From the NCBI GenBank assembly GCA_023375785.1, contig SZWC01001534.1:39178-103177 (forward strand): a stretch of DNA of 64,000 nucleotides, written 5' to 3'. Below the pieces are notes generated by a model that was given only the letters and a program-made list of their open reading frames with translations, did not search any database and was not told the origin of the DNA. This document shows positions 23,231 to 36,366 of this stretch, piece by piece. Positions within the stretch are counted from its first letter, which is position 1. Each line of letters begins with the position of its first letter. The stretch comes from Penium margaritaceum (taxonomy: Eukaryota; Streptophyta; Zygnematophyceae; Desmidiales; Peniaceae). Made by a program: the position numbers and the translations under genes.

Positions 23231-24239
23231 AGGAAGCAAGCCCCTAAGGAAGCACAGATAGCAACAAAGGAGTCAAGAAATGAGGAGAGCCGGGAGTAGA
23301 TGGCATTACTCCTGGCTCCTCTCAGCCCAAACCACCAGCTGACCGCCTGCGCGAATGCCTTGTGGCAATGAAGGGTGTTTCCAAAGACAAGGCATGCAAC
23401 TCGGGGTTTGAGGTGGAGCAGTCCGCACTTCTCTTGGAGGCACGAGTGAAGGGGGTCAAGGGGAAGGTGGGGAGTCTGCTAGATTGTGACGCGAGGCACA
23501 GTTTTATGAGCATGGAGTGTGCCTGAAAGTGGGGACTTGTCCTCCCAAGCAAGAAGCAAACCGCCTACCAAGTGAACAGCACAATTGAAGTGGGATACCT
23601 AGCCCATCCCATCTCCATTCACGTGGGGAAGCTTTGAACAACAACCGTATACCGGGATTGCTTGATGAAGGATTATGACATGATCCTCAGTCGTGACTTC
23701 CTCCACAAGTACAACCTCGCCGTTTCTTAGGAGGCACGTACCGTCTCAGTCAAGCTCAGAGACAAGAAGTATCCCCTGCCTACGTGGTCTAAGGAAGAGG
23801 CCGCGGAGAAGGAGACTTGCGAGGAGGAAGCATCGCGGCAGTCGGTGCCTTACAAGGAGAATCAACACCTATGATGCTGAACTTGGTGCAGCTCAAGCGT
23901 GCGGTTTGAAAAAGGAGCAGATTTTTTTGGCATTCGTGCGAGACGTGGAGGACGATGTTGACAAGCCAGAGGATGTGGCGCCTGCTGTGGAACATGGGCT
24001 GACTCGTGAGTAGCTAGAGGCCCAAGGCAAGGTTGCCAGGGTGCCCGAGGGGCTTTTGAAGGTGTGGAGTTGGAGGAAGTGTTCCCCGACAACCTCCCGG
24101 CGGATCTGCCACCAAAGCGGGACGTGGACCATTGTATCGACCTCAAACCTGGAGCGTGCCCTCCTATTCGTGCAACGTACCGCATGAGCAATGTGGAGCT
24201 GCAGGAGCTCAAGAATCGACTGACTGAGATGAAGAAATA

Positions 24240-24975
24240 GGGCTTCATCCATCCATCCTCGTCTCCTTACACTGCACCTGTCCCATTTGTACAGAAAAAG
24301 ACAGGGGAGATGTGCATGTGCGTGGATTACCGGACATTGAGCAAGTTTACCATCAAGAACCGCTACCCGCTTCCACAGGCCGAGGAGCTCTTCAATCAGC
24401 TCCGTGTGGCTTGCCTCTTCACAAAGATCAACCTCTGTTCCGGCTACCACCAAATCCGCATCGCAGCAGATGATGAGGACAAGACGGCCTTCAGCACCCG
24501 CTATGGTCACTACGAGTTCCTCGTGATGCCTTTCGGAATGACCAATGCACCGGCCACCTTCATGGCGGCAATGAACAACATCTTCAGGCCATACTTGGAT
24601 GACTTTGTGGTGGTGTACCTCGGCAACATCTTGTTGTATAGCAGGAAGGCGGAGGAGCATGAGGAGCATGTGAAAAAGGTCCTCGAGGAGAAGGTTTTTA
24701 CAAAGCTCTCTAAGTGTGAGTTCGCGGTGGGCAAAGTTGGATTCCTTGGAAACATGATTGGTAATGGAAAGATTGCCATGGACCAACGCAAAGTGTCGGC
24801 CGTGCAAGAGTGGCCGAAGTTGCGTAATGTGCATGATGTGCAAGTGTTAATTGGTTTTTGCATCAATTACCGCAACTTTATCCTTGGCTATGCGGGAGTG
24901 TCGATGCCGCTCTCCAATCTCACTCGCAAGGATTGCGAGTGGAGTTGGGGAGCTAGCAAACAAGAAGCCTTTGCG
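24240..24975 (+). mobile_element. Chromovirus reverse transcriptase region
   Basis: Contains CVDYRTLSKFTIKNRYPLP, a FTKINLCSGYHQIRI block, FLVMPFGMTNAPATF and the start of the tether region (IGFCINYRNFI). This order is that of Ty3 reverse transcriptases and separates it from Copia. Protease-like sequence is only weakly visible between gag and here. Confidence 0.85.
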
Positions 24976-25059
24976 CACCGCGACACGCAGACGAAATGCT
25001 CAAAGTCGGTGACCGCTTGCTTCTCAACAACGCACACATCAAGCTTTGCGGGGTCTGAT

Positions 25060-25288
25060 CGGACAACTTGAACCCTGGTGGCTTGGTCCGCTCATGGTGC
25101 TCGAAATCTGGCCACCTATGGTTGTGCGGTTGGCTCTTCCACCTTCCATGCCAATCCACGACGTGTTCCACATACCTAAGCTCAAGCTCTACCATGACCC
25201 GACTGAGAATGTTCCCGGCCGCGGTTCTGAACCTTCTCCTTCGGTGGTCATCGAGGGCAAGCAAGAATTTGACGTGGAGGCCATCTTT
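25060..25288 (+). mobile_element. Chromovirus integrase tail, up to the Copia insertion
   Basis: Reads GPLMVLEIWPPMVVRLALPP, then a HDVFHIPKLKLYH block, then VVIEGKQEFDVEAI. This is the GPY/F-type integrase tail that precedes the chromodomain in this family. The nested Copia tandem starts at 25289. Confidence 0.75.
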
Positions 25289-26502
25289 TGTCAGAAAAAT
25301 GGCCCCCGGGTAGAGGCAGTTCCAACGTGGCCCGATGGGTCTACTGTCTTCACGGCTATGTTTTGTGCGGGTCCTGAGTCTAAGCGTGAGCTTTCTGGTC
25401 GCCCCACGCTATGTTTCTGGGAGTTGAAGGTATTTGTGAGACAGTCACTTTTGCGAAGGGGATAACGCGATTTTGCATTTTTTTAAAACATGGACATGAT
25501 CTCAAAAATTGTAGGGCTCATCATGAGCTCTCCAACGCACCAGACCGTACGCGATTCGGATAACCGTAGCTCCCGCTACGTCAGTCGAAGCGCAGCACCC
25601 CAAATCAGCCGCTCAGTCGGCGGCGCGCACCACGTCGCCCGCCGAGGCGCCCTCACACATCAAGGACCCATCAAAACGCCATTCCGGAGGCGCAGATGTC
25701 CCTATGCGTAGTGGAAGCACCCCTCGCGCCTTTGGGGTCTGTTTCGATGAGTTAATCATCGAGTTTGGTGATGGGGATTGATGTGGGTCGAAACCTGTTC
25801 GCGGACCTCCAGTCGGAATTTTGACTAAGTCCCCGAGTAACAAACTGTACTACTGAGTTTCGNCGCCCGCCGAGGCGCCCTCACACATCAAGGACCCATC
25901 AAAACGCCATTCCGGAGGCGCAGATGTCCCTATGCATAGTGGCAGCACCCCTCGCGCCTTTGGGGTCTGTTTCGATGAGTTAATCATCGAGTTTGGTGAT
26001 GGGGATTGATGTGGGTCGAAACCTGTTCGCGGACCTCCAGTCGGAATTTTGACTAAGTCCCCGAGTAACAAACTGTACTACTGAGTTTCGAACTCCGAGC
26101 CAGGATTTTGGCTAAGTCCCTCAGTAACAAACTGCACTCCTAAAATCTGGCGGATCATCCACCGGACGCCTCGGCAGATCTTCCGGAGCAAAATCCCCAG
26201 ATGGCATTTTGTTACTCGATCCGGTCAATTATTCACCGGAAGTCGAACCGCGGCCGGCTCCCAGAACCGCCGCGCACACCCCAACTTTGGAAGCCCATAT
26301 CTCCCTCGTTACTAGTCCGCTTCCGGTGAAACAACTTCCACCGGATTCAGCAACTTGTCAACTTTTAGGGTCAATCCTCCATCTTAGGATCCGATCAATC
26401 ATCGAGTCACCAGATCCGTCGACGAGGAATTTCCTCTCTCTGGCGGCTCGTCGGCGCCTCCCGGCGCCGCACTTGGGCATGCAGAGGGGCAAATCTTCAA
26501 CA
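25289..26502 (-). repeat. Copia LTR 1 (3' LTR of the left copy), with a duplicated block at an N
   Basis: Longer than its partners because about 230 bases (25632-25862) are repeated almost exactly at 25864-26094 across a single N. The purine tract of the left copy (TTCTCCCTCTT on the plus strand, 26503-26513) lies just inside. Confidence 0.85.
25863..25863. other. Assembly seam (single N) between duplicated LTR blocks
   Basis: A single N separates two ~230-base near-identical blocks of LTR 1. This is typical of two overlapping contigs placed end to end. Confidence 0.8.
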
Positions 26503-29500
26503 TTCTCCCTCTTGTACCTGCCCTGCCTGCTGCTCCTGCTTGCTATCACTCATCTTCCGCTGCGCCCTCCAGCCCATCACAGCTGGTCATCCTAAGCCCG
26601 GCCACGCTCAAAGCGTGCCGGTCCACGGGTTGCGCTTTGGTCAAGCAATCCGCAAGCATGTTGTGGGTGCTGCAGTGCTGTAGCACCACCTTCCTCTTTT
26701 CAACCATGTCCCGTGCGTAGTGGTAACGCACGTCAATGTGCTTCGTCCTCCTGTGCTGCGTCGTGTTGTTGGTCAGCGCGATTGAGCCGGTGTTGTCCTC
26801 TTGCACCACCGTAGGCTCCTGCTGCGGCACGCCCAGCTCCCCCAGCAACCTGTGCAGCCACACCGCCTCCTTGACCGCCTCGGCCAGCGCGATGTACTCT
26901 GCTTCCACTGTGGAGCTGGCGACGCAGTCTTGCTTTCTGCTGCACCACGAGACCGCTGCACGAGCGAGGAAGAACACGTAGCCGGATGTGGACTTCCGCT
27001 TGTCCACATTGCCAGCGTAGTCTGCGTCGTGTAGCAGACCAGACGCAAGGGGTCCGCCCGCCCCTTGCCGTCGAACCTCAAGCGCACATGCCGCGTCGCC
27101 TGCAGGTAGCGGAGGATGCGCTTGACCGCCTGCCAGTGTAGTGGCCCTGGATCGGCCACGTACCTACTCACTTGGCCCACCCCGTAGGCCAGGTCTGGTC
27201 GAGTCGCCACCATGGCGTACATGAGGCTGCCCACCGCCGATTGGTAGGACACCCCTGCCATATCCTCCCGCTCTTCTTTTGTTTGCGGCGCCATTGCCGC
27301 ACTCAGTTCACAGGTCGTGGAGACTGGACTGCCAACTGGTTTGCAGTCCTCCATGCCGTACCGCTTCAGCACCTCGGTCACATATTTGGCATGTCCCAGC
27401 TCAAGCGTGCGCGCCCTCCGGTTCCGCGTAATGCTCACCCCGAGGTAGTGCTCCAGCTCCCCCATGTCCGACATCTGGAATCTGCCGCTCAGCTTCTCTT
27501 TCAGCTGCTGTAGGCTCGGCAAATCCGTGGAGCACACAATCAGGTCGTCCACGTAGAGTGCAGCGATCTGATGGAGCTATTTTTCGTGCCGCACGTACAC
27601 GCTGTGATCTGCCTCACAGCGCTTGAAGCCGAGTTGTGCCATGAAGCTGTCCATCTGTTGGTCCCAGCATCTGGGCGATTGTTTTAGCCCGTACAAGAAC
27701 TTCCGCAGCTTACACACCTTACCCTCCGGCGTCTCCACCCCCTCTGGCACCTCCATGTAGATATCTTTGTCTATGATGCCGATGAGGAAGGCCGTCTTTA
27801 CGTCCATTTGGTGGAGTTCCATGTCCTTCGCGGCCACCACCGCAAGGATCGCCCGGATGCTTGTGAACTTAGCATCGGGAGCAAACGTCTGATCGTAGTG
27901 CTCCTCCTTACGCTGTGCGTAACCCTTCGCCACCAGCCGCACCTTGTATTTGTCAACCACATCTCCCTTTGTGAACTTGGTCTTAAAGACTCACTTTGAG
28001 CCGATGACCTTGGCATCTTTCGGCCTGTCAACCAGCTTCCACGTATCATTTTCCGTGATGGACACCAGCTCCGATTTGATGGTTGCATCCCATTGATCCC
28101 CTTCAGGCCGTGCAAGCGCCTCTTACACGATAGTCGGCTCCGTTGATGCAGCCAGCATGCACCGCGTCATGCCAATCCATCGACCGGTGCTTGCGTCGAA
28201 GCGCTTCCCCGCTTTTCGCTGCCTCCTGTTGCGGCACGGTAGTTTTGGTGGCGCATCGTCGCTCTACTGTGATCCCTGCGACTCAGCACGCTCCGGTGAA
28301 TCATCGACCGGACGGCTCCCCAAGGATCTCTCTCGCTCTGGCGAAACATCGCCCGAACGACCGGCGCGTCCGGTGGATTTTCCACCGACGCCCGATGCAC
28401 ACTCTGCCGGGAGTGCGCGCCTTGGCACCCTAGGTGCCTCATCCGCCGGATCCTTCCGGTGGATCTCCTCATCAGCTTGATTGTCATCAGAGTCCTCTAT
28501 GTTGGCTGCCACCGCTAGTACACCTTCGCGCTCTGATGCCGCATCCTCAACTTCGGCGTCCGCCGGCTCCTTCTCGTAATCAAGGAGCTGGAACCACTCC
28601 CCCGTCTTTGGAGAGTCCACCACGCCCACGTCGTTGCTGCTGATGTCACTCTGCTGCTCGTCAAACTCGATGTCTCGGCTGCGGATTACCTCCTCCTTGC
28701 GCATGTCGTAGAGCCGGTACGCCTTATGCGTGCTCTCGTAGCCAAGGAAGAGATACGAATTTGCTCGCGGCTCCAGCTTGCTGTCACGCCTCTGCACAGC
28801 CTGCACCACTGCGTGCGCCTTGCGCCCGAACACTTTCATGTGTGCCACACTTGGCTTGCGCCCGCTCCAAACCTCCTGCGGCGTCTTCCAGCCGCTCTTC
28901 CCCTTCAGCACCGCTGTAGGAGTGAGGTTGATGGTGTAGCTCGCCGTACGCACAGCTTCCGCCCAGAAGCTTCGCGGCAATTCCGCATCCACAAACATGG
29001 TTCGTACCATGTTCAGCAGCGTCTGGTTCGCCCGCTCCGCCACGCCATTTGACTGAGGCAAACACGGTGTAGTTTGTTGCCATTTTATGCCCTGCTGCTT
29101 CATCCACCCGCTACAGCCCACGTACTCTCCGCCGTTGTCGCTGCGTAGCGCTCTAACCTTCCGGTCAGTCTGCCTCTCCACCACGGCGACATACTCCTTC
29201 AGCCGGTCCAGGACCTTGCCTTTCCGCTTCATGAAGTATACGAAGAGTTTTCTGCGGTAGTCATCAATGAAGGTGACGAAGTAACGTGCGCCGCTCTTTG
29301 ACGCCATCTTGAATGGTCCGCACATGTCGCTGTGCACGACCTCCAGCAGGTCCGAGGCGCGATTCACGTTCTCGTTGAACGGTTTGCGCCGCGCCTTGCC
29401 CAAAATGCAAGGCTCGCACTTTTTGTGCTTTGCTGCATCTGTCGCCTCTTCCGCACCGTCGATGACGAGGCCGCGTACCAGCTCGCGCTTTGCCATCTCC

Positions 29501-30938
29501 TTCACGACTGCGAGTGAGGAATGCCCCAGTCATCGGTGCCAGAGCTCCAGATCAGCTCCCCCTCCTTTGGCCAGGTTGACGGTGCGTTCTTGCAAGTCTG
29601 CTGAATCCACGATGGTCGTCGCGGGGATCACCTTGGTCTCCACGATGTAGAGGCCTCCCTCGCGCTTAGCCTCCAGCACGGGCTTGCCGCCACCGTCCTT
29701 CCGCACGACTGCCCCTCTTCTCCTGAAGAGCACCTCGTACCCCTTGTCAGTGAGGCAGCTGACACTTAAAATTTCAGCCAATCCGGGTACGTGCTGCACG
29801 TCCTTGATGACGCGCTGCACCCGCTTTCCACCAACCACCTCCTCCACGTCCACATCTCCTTGGCCAGCTGCCGGCTCGACCTTCTCGTTTGCAACCACCA
29901 TGGATTTGCTGGACTTGGTGTAGTTGATGAACCCGACCTTCTCGACCTGGGTATGCTCCTCCGCTCCGGAGTCAAGGAATCGCCGGTTGGCCTTCTTGAG
30001 GTAGTGGTTTTGAGTGTCGTTAAGGAGCGCCTTCTTGCCTTTGGCGTCCTTGCCACCGGCCTTTGCCTCCTCGGTGCACTCACGGGCCCAATGGCCCTCC
30101 TTGCCGCAGTTACGGCACGCACCCTTCTTGGCGCCCTTCTTGCCGCCGCCATGTCCGCCACCTCCCTTGGCCCCGCTTCCGCCACCGCGCGTTTTGGTGA
30201 CGAGGGCCGATGAGGACGACGAGGACTCCCCGCAGCTCCGTCGTTGCGCCTCGTTGCGGATGTACTCTGCGATCGCGCCATAGGTGAGCTTGTCCTCTGC
30301 CCATCCTCCCAAGACTGTAATGAGAGGGCTCCAACTTTCAGGAAGGGCCATGAGGAGGGCCATCACCTGAAGCTGCGTGTCGATCTTCCACCCCACGTCG
30401 TTGCACTGTGAGGCAAGCGACTTGATCTGCTGCATGGCGGTGATGATATCATCTCCCTCCTCGATTCTCACTTTCAGGAGTCGCTTCATTGCGAAGATTT
30501 TGTTCGCCAGCGACTTGGATTGATGGATGGCACAAAGTTTTTCCCAAGCTTCGGCTGCCAACTTGCAGCCCTGTAAGTAGCCCCACTGCGACTCGGCCGT
30601 CCCGGACACCTGCAGCATGAGCGCCTCCGTGATCTTCTTTTTGAAGGCCTCCTTCTGCGTTTCCGTCGCCATCGCTTCGTCGAGGACTTCCGTTCCCTTC
30701 ATGACCTCCAGCAGCCCCTTATGCGCGAGGTGCAGCTTGAAGTGCCACCTCCATAGCCCGTAGCCAGGGCCACCTGCATACTTCTGGATGGGCTACGTCT
30801 CCTTCTACGCCATTTGCGCAGTCTTCAACTCTGGGACCTCAGAGCTTGACGGCGATGTCGTCCCTGGCGACAATCCCGTCCGCCGTGAAACCCGTGAGCG
30901 ATGTGTAGACCGGTCAGGGCCGTGGGCCCATAACCCTC
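26503..30938 (-). mobile_element. Copia left copy, internal gag-pol region
   Basis: Same part order as the right copy: gag and protease around 30.7-29.6 kb, with a full CCHC knuckle (CRNCGKEGHWARECTEEA), integrase around 29.5-28.5 kb, and reverse transcriptase plus RNase H around 28.0-26.5 kb. It is nearly identical to the right copy over its whole length but differs at scattered sites, so the pair is real and not one sequence entered twice. It is broken, with about four breaks. Confidence 0.9.
30922..30936 (-). promoter_or_regulatory. Half-tRNA primer site (tRNA-iMet anticodon arm), left copy
   Basis: The plus strand reads GTGGGCCCATAACCC two bases from the inner end of LTR 2. It equals the anticodon stem-loop of plant initiator tRNA-Met, so the minus-strand element RNA is complementary to the tRNA interior rather than its 3' end. 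Such internal priming is known for Drosophila copia, Ty5 and a few algal and slime-mould Copia elements. Confidence 0.75.
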
Positions 30939-31929
30939 AGTCAGAAAAACGGCCCCCGGGTGGAGGCAGTTCCAACATGGCCCGACGGGTCTACTGTGTT
31001 CACGGTTATGTTTTGTGCGGGTCCTGAGTCTAAGCGTGAGCTTTCTGGTCGCCCCACGCTATGTTTTTGGGAGTTGAAGGCATTTGTGAGACAGTCACTT
31101 TTGCGAAGGGGATAACGCGCTTTTGCATTTTTTTAAAACATGGACATGATCTCAAAAATTTTAGGGCTCATCATGAGCTCTCCAACGCACCAGACCGTAC
31201 ACGATTCGGATAACCGTAGCTCCCGCTACGTCAGTCGAAGCGCAGCACCCCAAATCAGCCGCTCAGTCGGCGGCGCACACCACGTCGCCCGCCGAGGCGC
31301 CCTCACACATCAAGGACCCATCAAAACGCCATTCCGGAGGCGCAGATGTCCCTATGCATAGTGGCAGCACCCCTCGCGCCTTTGGGGTCTGTTTCGATGA
31401 GTTAATCATCGAGTTTGGTGATGGGGATTGATGTGGGTCGAAACCTGTTCGCGGACCTCCAGTCGGAATTTTGACTAAGTCCCCGAGTAACAAACTGTAC
31501 TACTGAGTTTCGAACTCCGAGCCAGGATTTTGGCTAAGTCCCTCAGTAACAAACTGCACTCCTAAAATCCGGCGGACCATCCACCGGACGCCTCGGCAGA
31601 TCTTCCGGAGCAAAATCCCCAGATGGCATTTTGTTACTCGNNNNNNTCCGGTCAATTATTCACCGGAAGTCGAACCGCGGCCGGCTCCCAGAACCGCCGC
31701 GCACACCCCAACTTTGGAAGCCCATATCTCCCTCGTTACTAGTCCGATTCCGGTGAAACAACTTCCACCAGATTCAGCAACTTGTCAACTTTTAGGGGCA
31801 ATCCTCCATCTTAGGATCCGATCAATCATCGAGTCGCCAGATCCGTCGACGAGGAATTTCCTCTCTCTGGCGGCTCGTCGGCGCCTCCCGGCGCCGCACT
31901 TGGGCATGCAGAGGGGCAAATCTTCAACA
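30939..31929 (-). repeat. Copia LTR 2, shared by both copies
   Basis: The middle LTR acts as 3' LTR of the right copy and 5' LTR of the left copy, the arrangement expected from LTR-LTR recombination or a tandem. A run of six N (31641-31646) interrupts it at a point where the other LTRs read straight through. Confidence 0.85.
31641..31646. other. Assembly gap (6 N) in Copia LTR 2
   Basis: Six N replace about one base relative to the other LTRs, so little or no sequence is missing. Confidence 0.9.
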
Positions 31930-34900
31930 TTCTCCCTCTTGCACCTGCCCTGCCCGCTGCTCCTGCTTGCTATCACTCATCTTCCGCTGCGCCCTCCAGC
32001 CCATCATAGCTGGTCATCCTAAGCCCGGCCACGCTCAAAGCGTGCCGGTCCACGGGTTGCGCTTTGGTCAAGCAATCCGCAAGCATGTTGTGGGTGCTAC
32101 AGTGCTGTAGCACCACCTTTCCCTTTTCAACCATGTCCAGTGCGTAGTGGTAACGCACGTCAATGTGCTTTGTCCTCCTGTGCTGCGTCGGGTTGTTGGT
32201 CAGCGCGATTGAGCCGGTGTTGTCCTCTTGCACCACCGTAGACTCCTGCTGCGGCACGCCCAGCTCCCCCAGCAACCTGCGCAGCCACACCGCCTCCTTG
32301 ACCGCCTCGGCCAGCGCGATGTACTCTGCTTCCACTGTGGAGCTGGCGACACAGTCTTGCTTTCTGCTGCACCACGAGACCGCTGCACGAGCGAGGAAGA
32401 ACACGTAGCCGGATGTGGACTTCCGCTTGTCCACATCGCCAGCGTAGTCTGCGTCCGTGTAGCAGACCAGACGCAAGGGGTCCGCCCGCCCCTTGCCGTC
32501 GAACCTCAAGCGCGCATGCCGCGTCGCCTGCAGGTAGCGGAGGATGCGCTTGACCGCCTGCCAGTGTAGTGGCCCTGGATCGGCCACGTACCTACTCACT
32601 TGGCCCACCCCGTAGGCCAAGTCTGGTCGAGTCGCCACCATGGCGTACATGAGGCTGCCCACCGCCGATTGGTAGGACAACCCTGCCATATCCTCCCGCT
32701 CTTCTTTTGTTTGCGGCGCCATTGCCGCACTCAGTTCACAGGTCGTGGAGACTGGACTGCCAACTGGTTTGCAGTCCTCCATGCCGTATCGCTTCAGCAC
32801 CTTGGCCACGTATTTGGCATGTCCCAGCTCAAGCGTGCGCGCCCTCCGGTTCCGCGTAATGCTCACCCCGAGGTAGTGCTCCAGCTCCCCCATGTCCGAC
32901 ATCTGGAATCTGCTGCTCAGCTTCTCTTTCAGCTGCTGTAGGCTCGGCAAATCCGTGGAGCACACAATCAGGTTGTCCACGTAGAGTGCAACGATCTGAT
33001 GGAGCTGTTTGTCGTGCCGCACGTACACGCTGTGATCTGCCTCACAGCGCTTGAAGCCGAGTTGTGCCATGAAGCTGTCCATCTGTTGGTACCAGCATCT
33101 GGGCGATTGTTTTAGCCCGTACAAGAACTTCCGCAGCTTACACACCTTACCCTCCGGCGCCTCCACCCCCTCTGGCACCTCCATGTAGATATCTTTGTCT
33201 ATGATGCTGTTGAGGAAGGCCGTCTTTACGTCCATTTGGTGGAGCTCCATGTCCTTCGCGGCCACCACCGCAAGGATCGCCCGGATGCTTGTGAACTTAG
33301 CGACGGGAGCAAACGTCTCATGGTAGTGCTCCTCCTTACGCTGTGCGTAACCCTTCGCCACCAGCCGCACCTTGTATTTGTCAACCACACCTTCCTTTGT
33401 GAACTTGGTCTTAAAGACCCACTTTGAGCCGATGACCTTGGCATCTTTCGGCCCGTCAACCAGCTCCCACGTATCATTTTCCGTGATGGACACCAGCTCC
33501 GATTTGATGGTTGCATCCCATTGATCCCCTTCAGGCCATGCAAGCGCCTCATGCACGATAGTCGGCTCCGTTGATGCAGCCAGCATGCACCGCGTCATGC
33601 CAATCCATCGACCGGTGCTTGCGTCGAAGCGCTTCCCCGCTTTTCGCTGCCTCCCGTTGCGGCGCGGTAGTTTTGGTGGCGCATCGTCGCTCTACTGTGA
33701 TCCCTGCGACTCAGCACGCTCCGGTGAATCATCGACCGGACGGCTCCCCAAGGATCTCTCTCGCTCTGGCGAAACATCGCCCGAACGACCGGCGCGTCCG
33801 GTGGATTTTCCACCGACGCCCGATGCACACTCTGCCGGGAGTGCGCGCCTTGGCACCCTAGGTGCCTCATCCGCCGGATCCTTCCGGTGGATCTCCTCAT
33901 CAGCTTGATTGTCATCAGAGTCCTCTGTGTTGGCTGCCACCGCTAGTACACCTTCGCGCTCTGATATCGCATCCTCAACTTCGGCGTCCGCCGGCTCCTT
34001 CTCGTAATCAAGGAGCTGGAACCACTCCCCCGTCTTTGGAGAGTCCACCACGCCCACGTCGTTGCTGCTGATGTCACTCTGGTGCTCGTCAAACTCGACG
34101 TCTCGGCTGCGGATTACCTCCTCCTTGCGCATGTCGTAGAGCCGGTACGCCTTATGCGTGCTCTCATAGCCAAGGAAGAGATACGAATTTGCTCGCGGCT
34201 CCAGCTTGCTGTCACGCCTCTGCGCAGCCTGCACCACTGCGTGCGCCTTGCACCCGAACACTTTCAGGTGTGCCACACTTGGCTTGCGCCCGCTCCAAAC
34301 CTCCTGCGGCGTCTTCCAGCCGCTCTTCCCCTTCAGCACCGCTGTAGGAGTGAGGTTGATGGTGTAGCTCGCCGTACGCACAGCTTCCGCCCAGAAGCTT
34401 CGCGGCAATTCCGCATCCACCAACATGGTCCGTACCATTTTCAGCAGCATCTGGTTCGCCCGCTCCGCCACGCCATTTGACTGAGGCAAACACGGTGTAG
34501 TTTTTTGGTATTTTATGCCCTGCTGCTTCATCCACCCGCTACAGCCCACGTACTCTCCGCCGTTGTCGCTGCGTAGCGCTCTAACCTTCCGGTCAGTCTG
34601 CCTCTCCACCGCGGCGACATACTCCTTCAGCCGGTCCAGGACCTCGCCTTTCCGCTTCATGAAGTACACGAAGAGTTTTCTGCGGTAGTCATCAATGAAG
34701 GTGACGAAGTAACGTGCGCCGCTCTTCGACGCTATCTTGAATGGTCCGCACATGTCGCTGTGCACGACTTCCAGCAGGTCCGAGGCGTGATTCACGTTCT
34801 CGTTGAACGGTTTGCGCCGTGCCTTGCCCAAAATGCAAGGCTCGCACTTTTTGTGCTTTGCTGCATCTGTCGCCTCTTCCGCACCGTCGATGACGAGGCC

Positions 34901-36366
34901 GCGTACCAGCTCGCGCTTTGCCATCTCCTTCACGACTGCGAGTGAGGAATGCCCCAGTCATCGGTGCCAGAGCTCCAGATCAGCTCCCCCTCCTTTGGCC
35001 AGGTTGACGGTGCGTTCTTGCAAGTCTGCTGAATCCACGATGGTCGTCGCGGGGATCACCTTGGCCTCCACGATGTAGAGGCCTCCCTCGCGCTTAGCCT
35101 CCAGCACGGGCTTGCCGCCACCGTCCTTCCGCACGACTGCCCCTCTTCTCCTGAAGAGCACCTCGTACCCCTTGTCAGTGAGGCAGCTGACACTTAAAAT
35201 GTCAGCCAATCCGGGTACGTGCTGCACATCCTTGATGACGCGCTGCACCCGCTTTCCACCAACCATCTCCTCCACGTCCACATCTCCTTGGCCAGCTGCC
35301 GGCTCGACCTTCTCGTTTGCAACCACCATGGATTTGCTGGACTTGGTGTAGTTGATGAACCCGACCTTCTCGACCTGGGTATGCTCCTCCGCTCCGGAGT
35401 CAAGGCATCGCCGTTTGGCCTTCTTGAGGTAGTGGTTTTGAGTGTCGTTGAGAAGCGCCTTCTTGCCTTTGGTGTCCTTGCCGCCGGCCTTTGCCTCCTC
35501 GGTGCACTCACGGGCCCAATGGCCCTCCTTGCCGTAGTTACGGCACGCACCCTTCTTGGCGCCCTTCTTGCCGCCGCCATGTCCGCCACCTCCCTTGGCC
35601 CCGCTTCCGCCACCGCGCGTTTTGGTGACGAGGGCCGATGAGGACGACGAGGACTCCCCGCAGCTCCGTCGTTGCGCCTTGTTGCGGATGTACTCTGCGA
35701 CCGCGCCATAGGTGAGCTTGTCCTCTGCCCATCCTCCCAGGACTCTAATGAGAGGGCTCCAACTTTCAGGAAGGGCCATGAGGAGGGCCATCACCTGAAG
35801 CTGCGTGTCGATCTTCCACCCCACGTCGTTGCACTGTGAGGCAAGCGACTTGATCTGCTGCATGGCGGTGATGATATCATCTCCCTCCTCGATTCTCACT
35901 GTCAGGAGTCGCTTCATTGCGAAGATTTTGTTCGCCAGCGACTTGGATTGATGGATGGCACAAAGTTTTTCCCAAGCTTCGGCTGCCAACTTGCAGCCCT
36001 GGAAGTAGCCCCACTGCGACTCGGCCGTCCCGGACACCTGCAGCATGAGCGCCTCCGTGATCTTCTTTTTGAAGGCCTCCTTCTGCGTTTCCGTCGCCGT
36101 CGCTTCGTCGAGGACTTCCGTTCCCTTCATGACCTCCAGCAGCCCCTTATGCGCGAGGTGCAGCTCAAAGTGCCACCTCCATAGCCCGTAGCCAGGGCCA
36201 CCTACATACTTCTGGATGGGCTACGTCTCCTTCTACGCCATTTGCGCAGTCTTCAACTCTGGGACCTCAGAGCTTGACGGCGATGTCGTCCCTGGAGACA
36301 GTCCCGTCCGCCGTGAAACCCGTGAGCGATGTGTCGACCGGTCAGGGCCGTGGGCCCATAATCCTC
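31930..36366 (-). mobile_element. Copia right copy, internal gag-pol region
   Basis: In element order (right to left): gag at roughly 36.1-35.3 kb with a CCHC knuckle (YGKEGHWARECTEEA), an aspartic protease-like DSGAEEH block, integrase at roughly 34.9-33.9 kb (KCEPCILGKARR zinc finger part, SDNGGEY, QSNGVAERANQ), then reverse transcriptase and RNase H at roughly 33.6-32.0 kb (YVDN box, DADYAGDVDKRKST, HIDVRYHY). This is the Copia order, with integrase before reverse transcriptase. The copy is nearly whole, with about two breaks seen. Confidence 0.9.
36350..36364 (-). promoter_or_regulatory. Half-tRNA primer site, right copy
   Basis: The same site as at 30922-30936 lies two bases inside LTR 3. 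Its position directly beside the LTR in both copies supports the primer-site reading. Confidence 0.7.

Noticed and set aside
26736-36184. Plus-strand open frames opposite the Copia tandem
   Set aside because: They mirror the coding frames of the minus-strand element and recur identically in both copies as antisense shadows.
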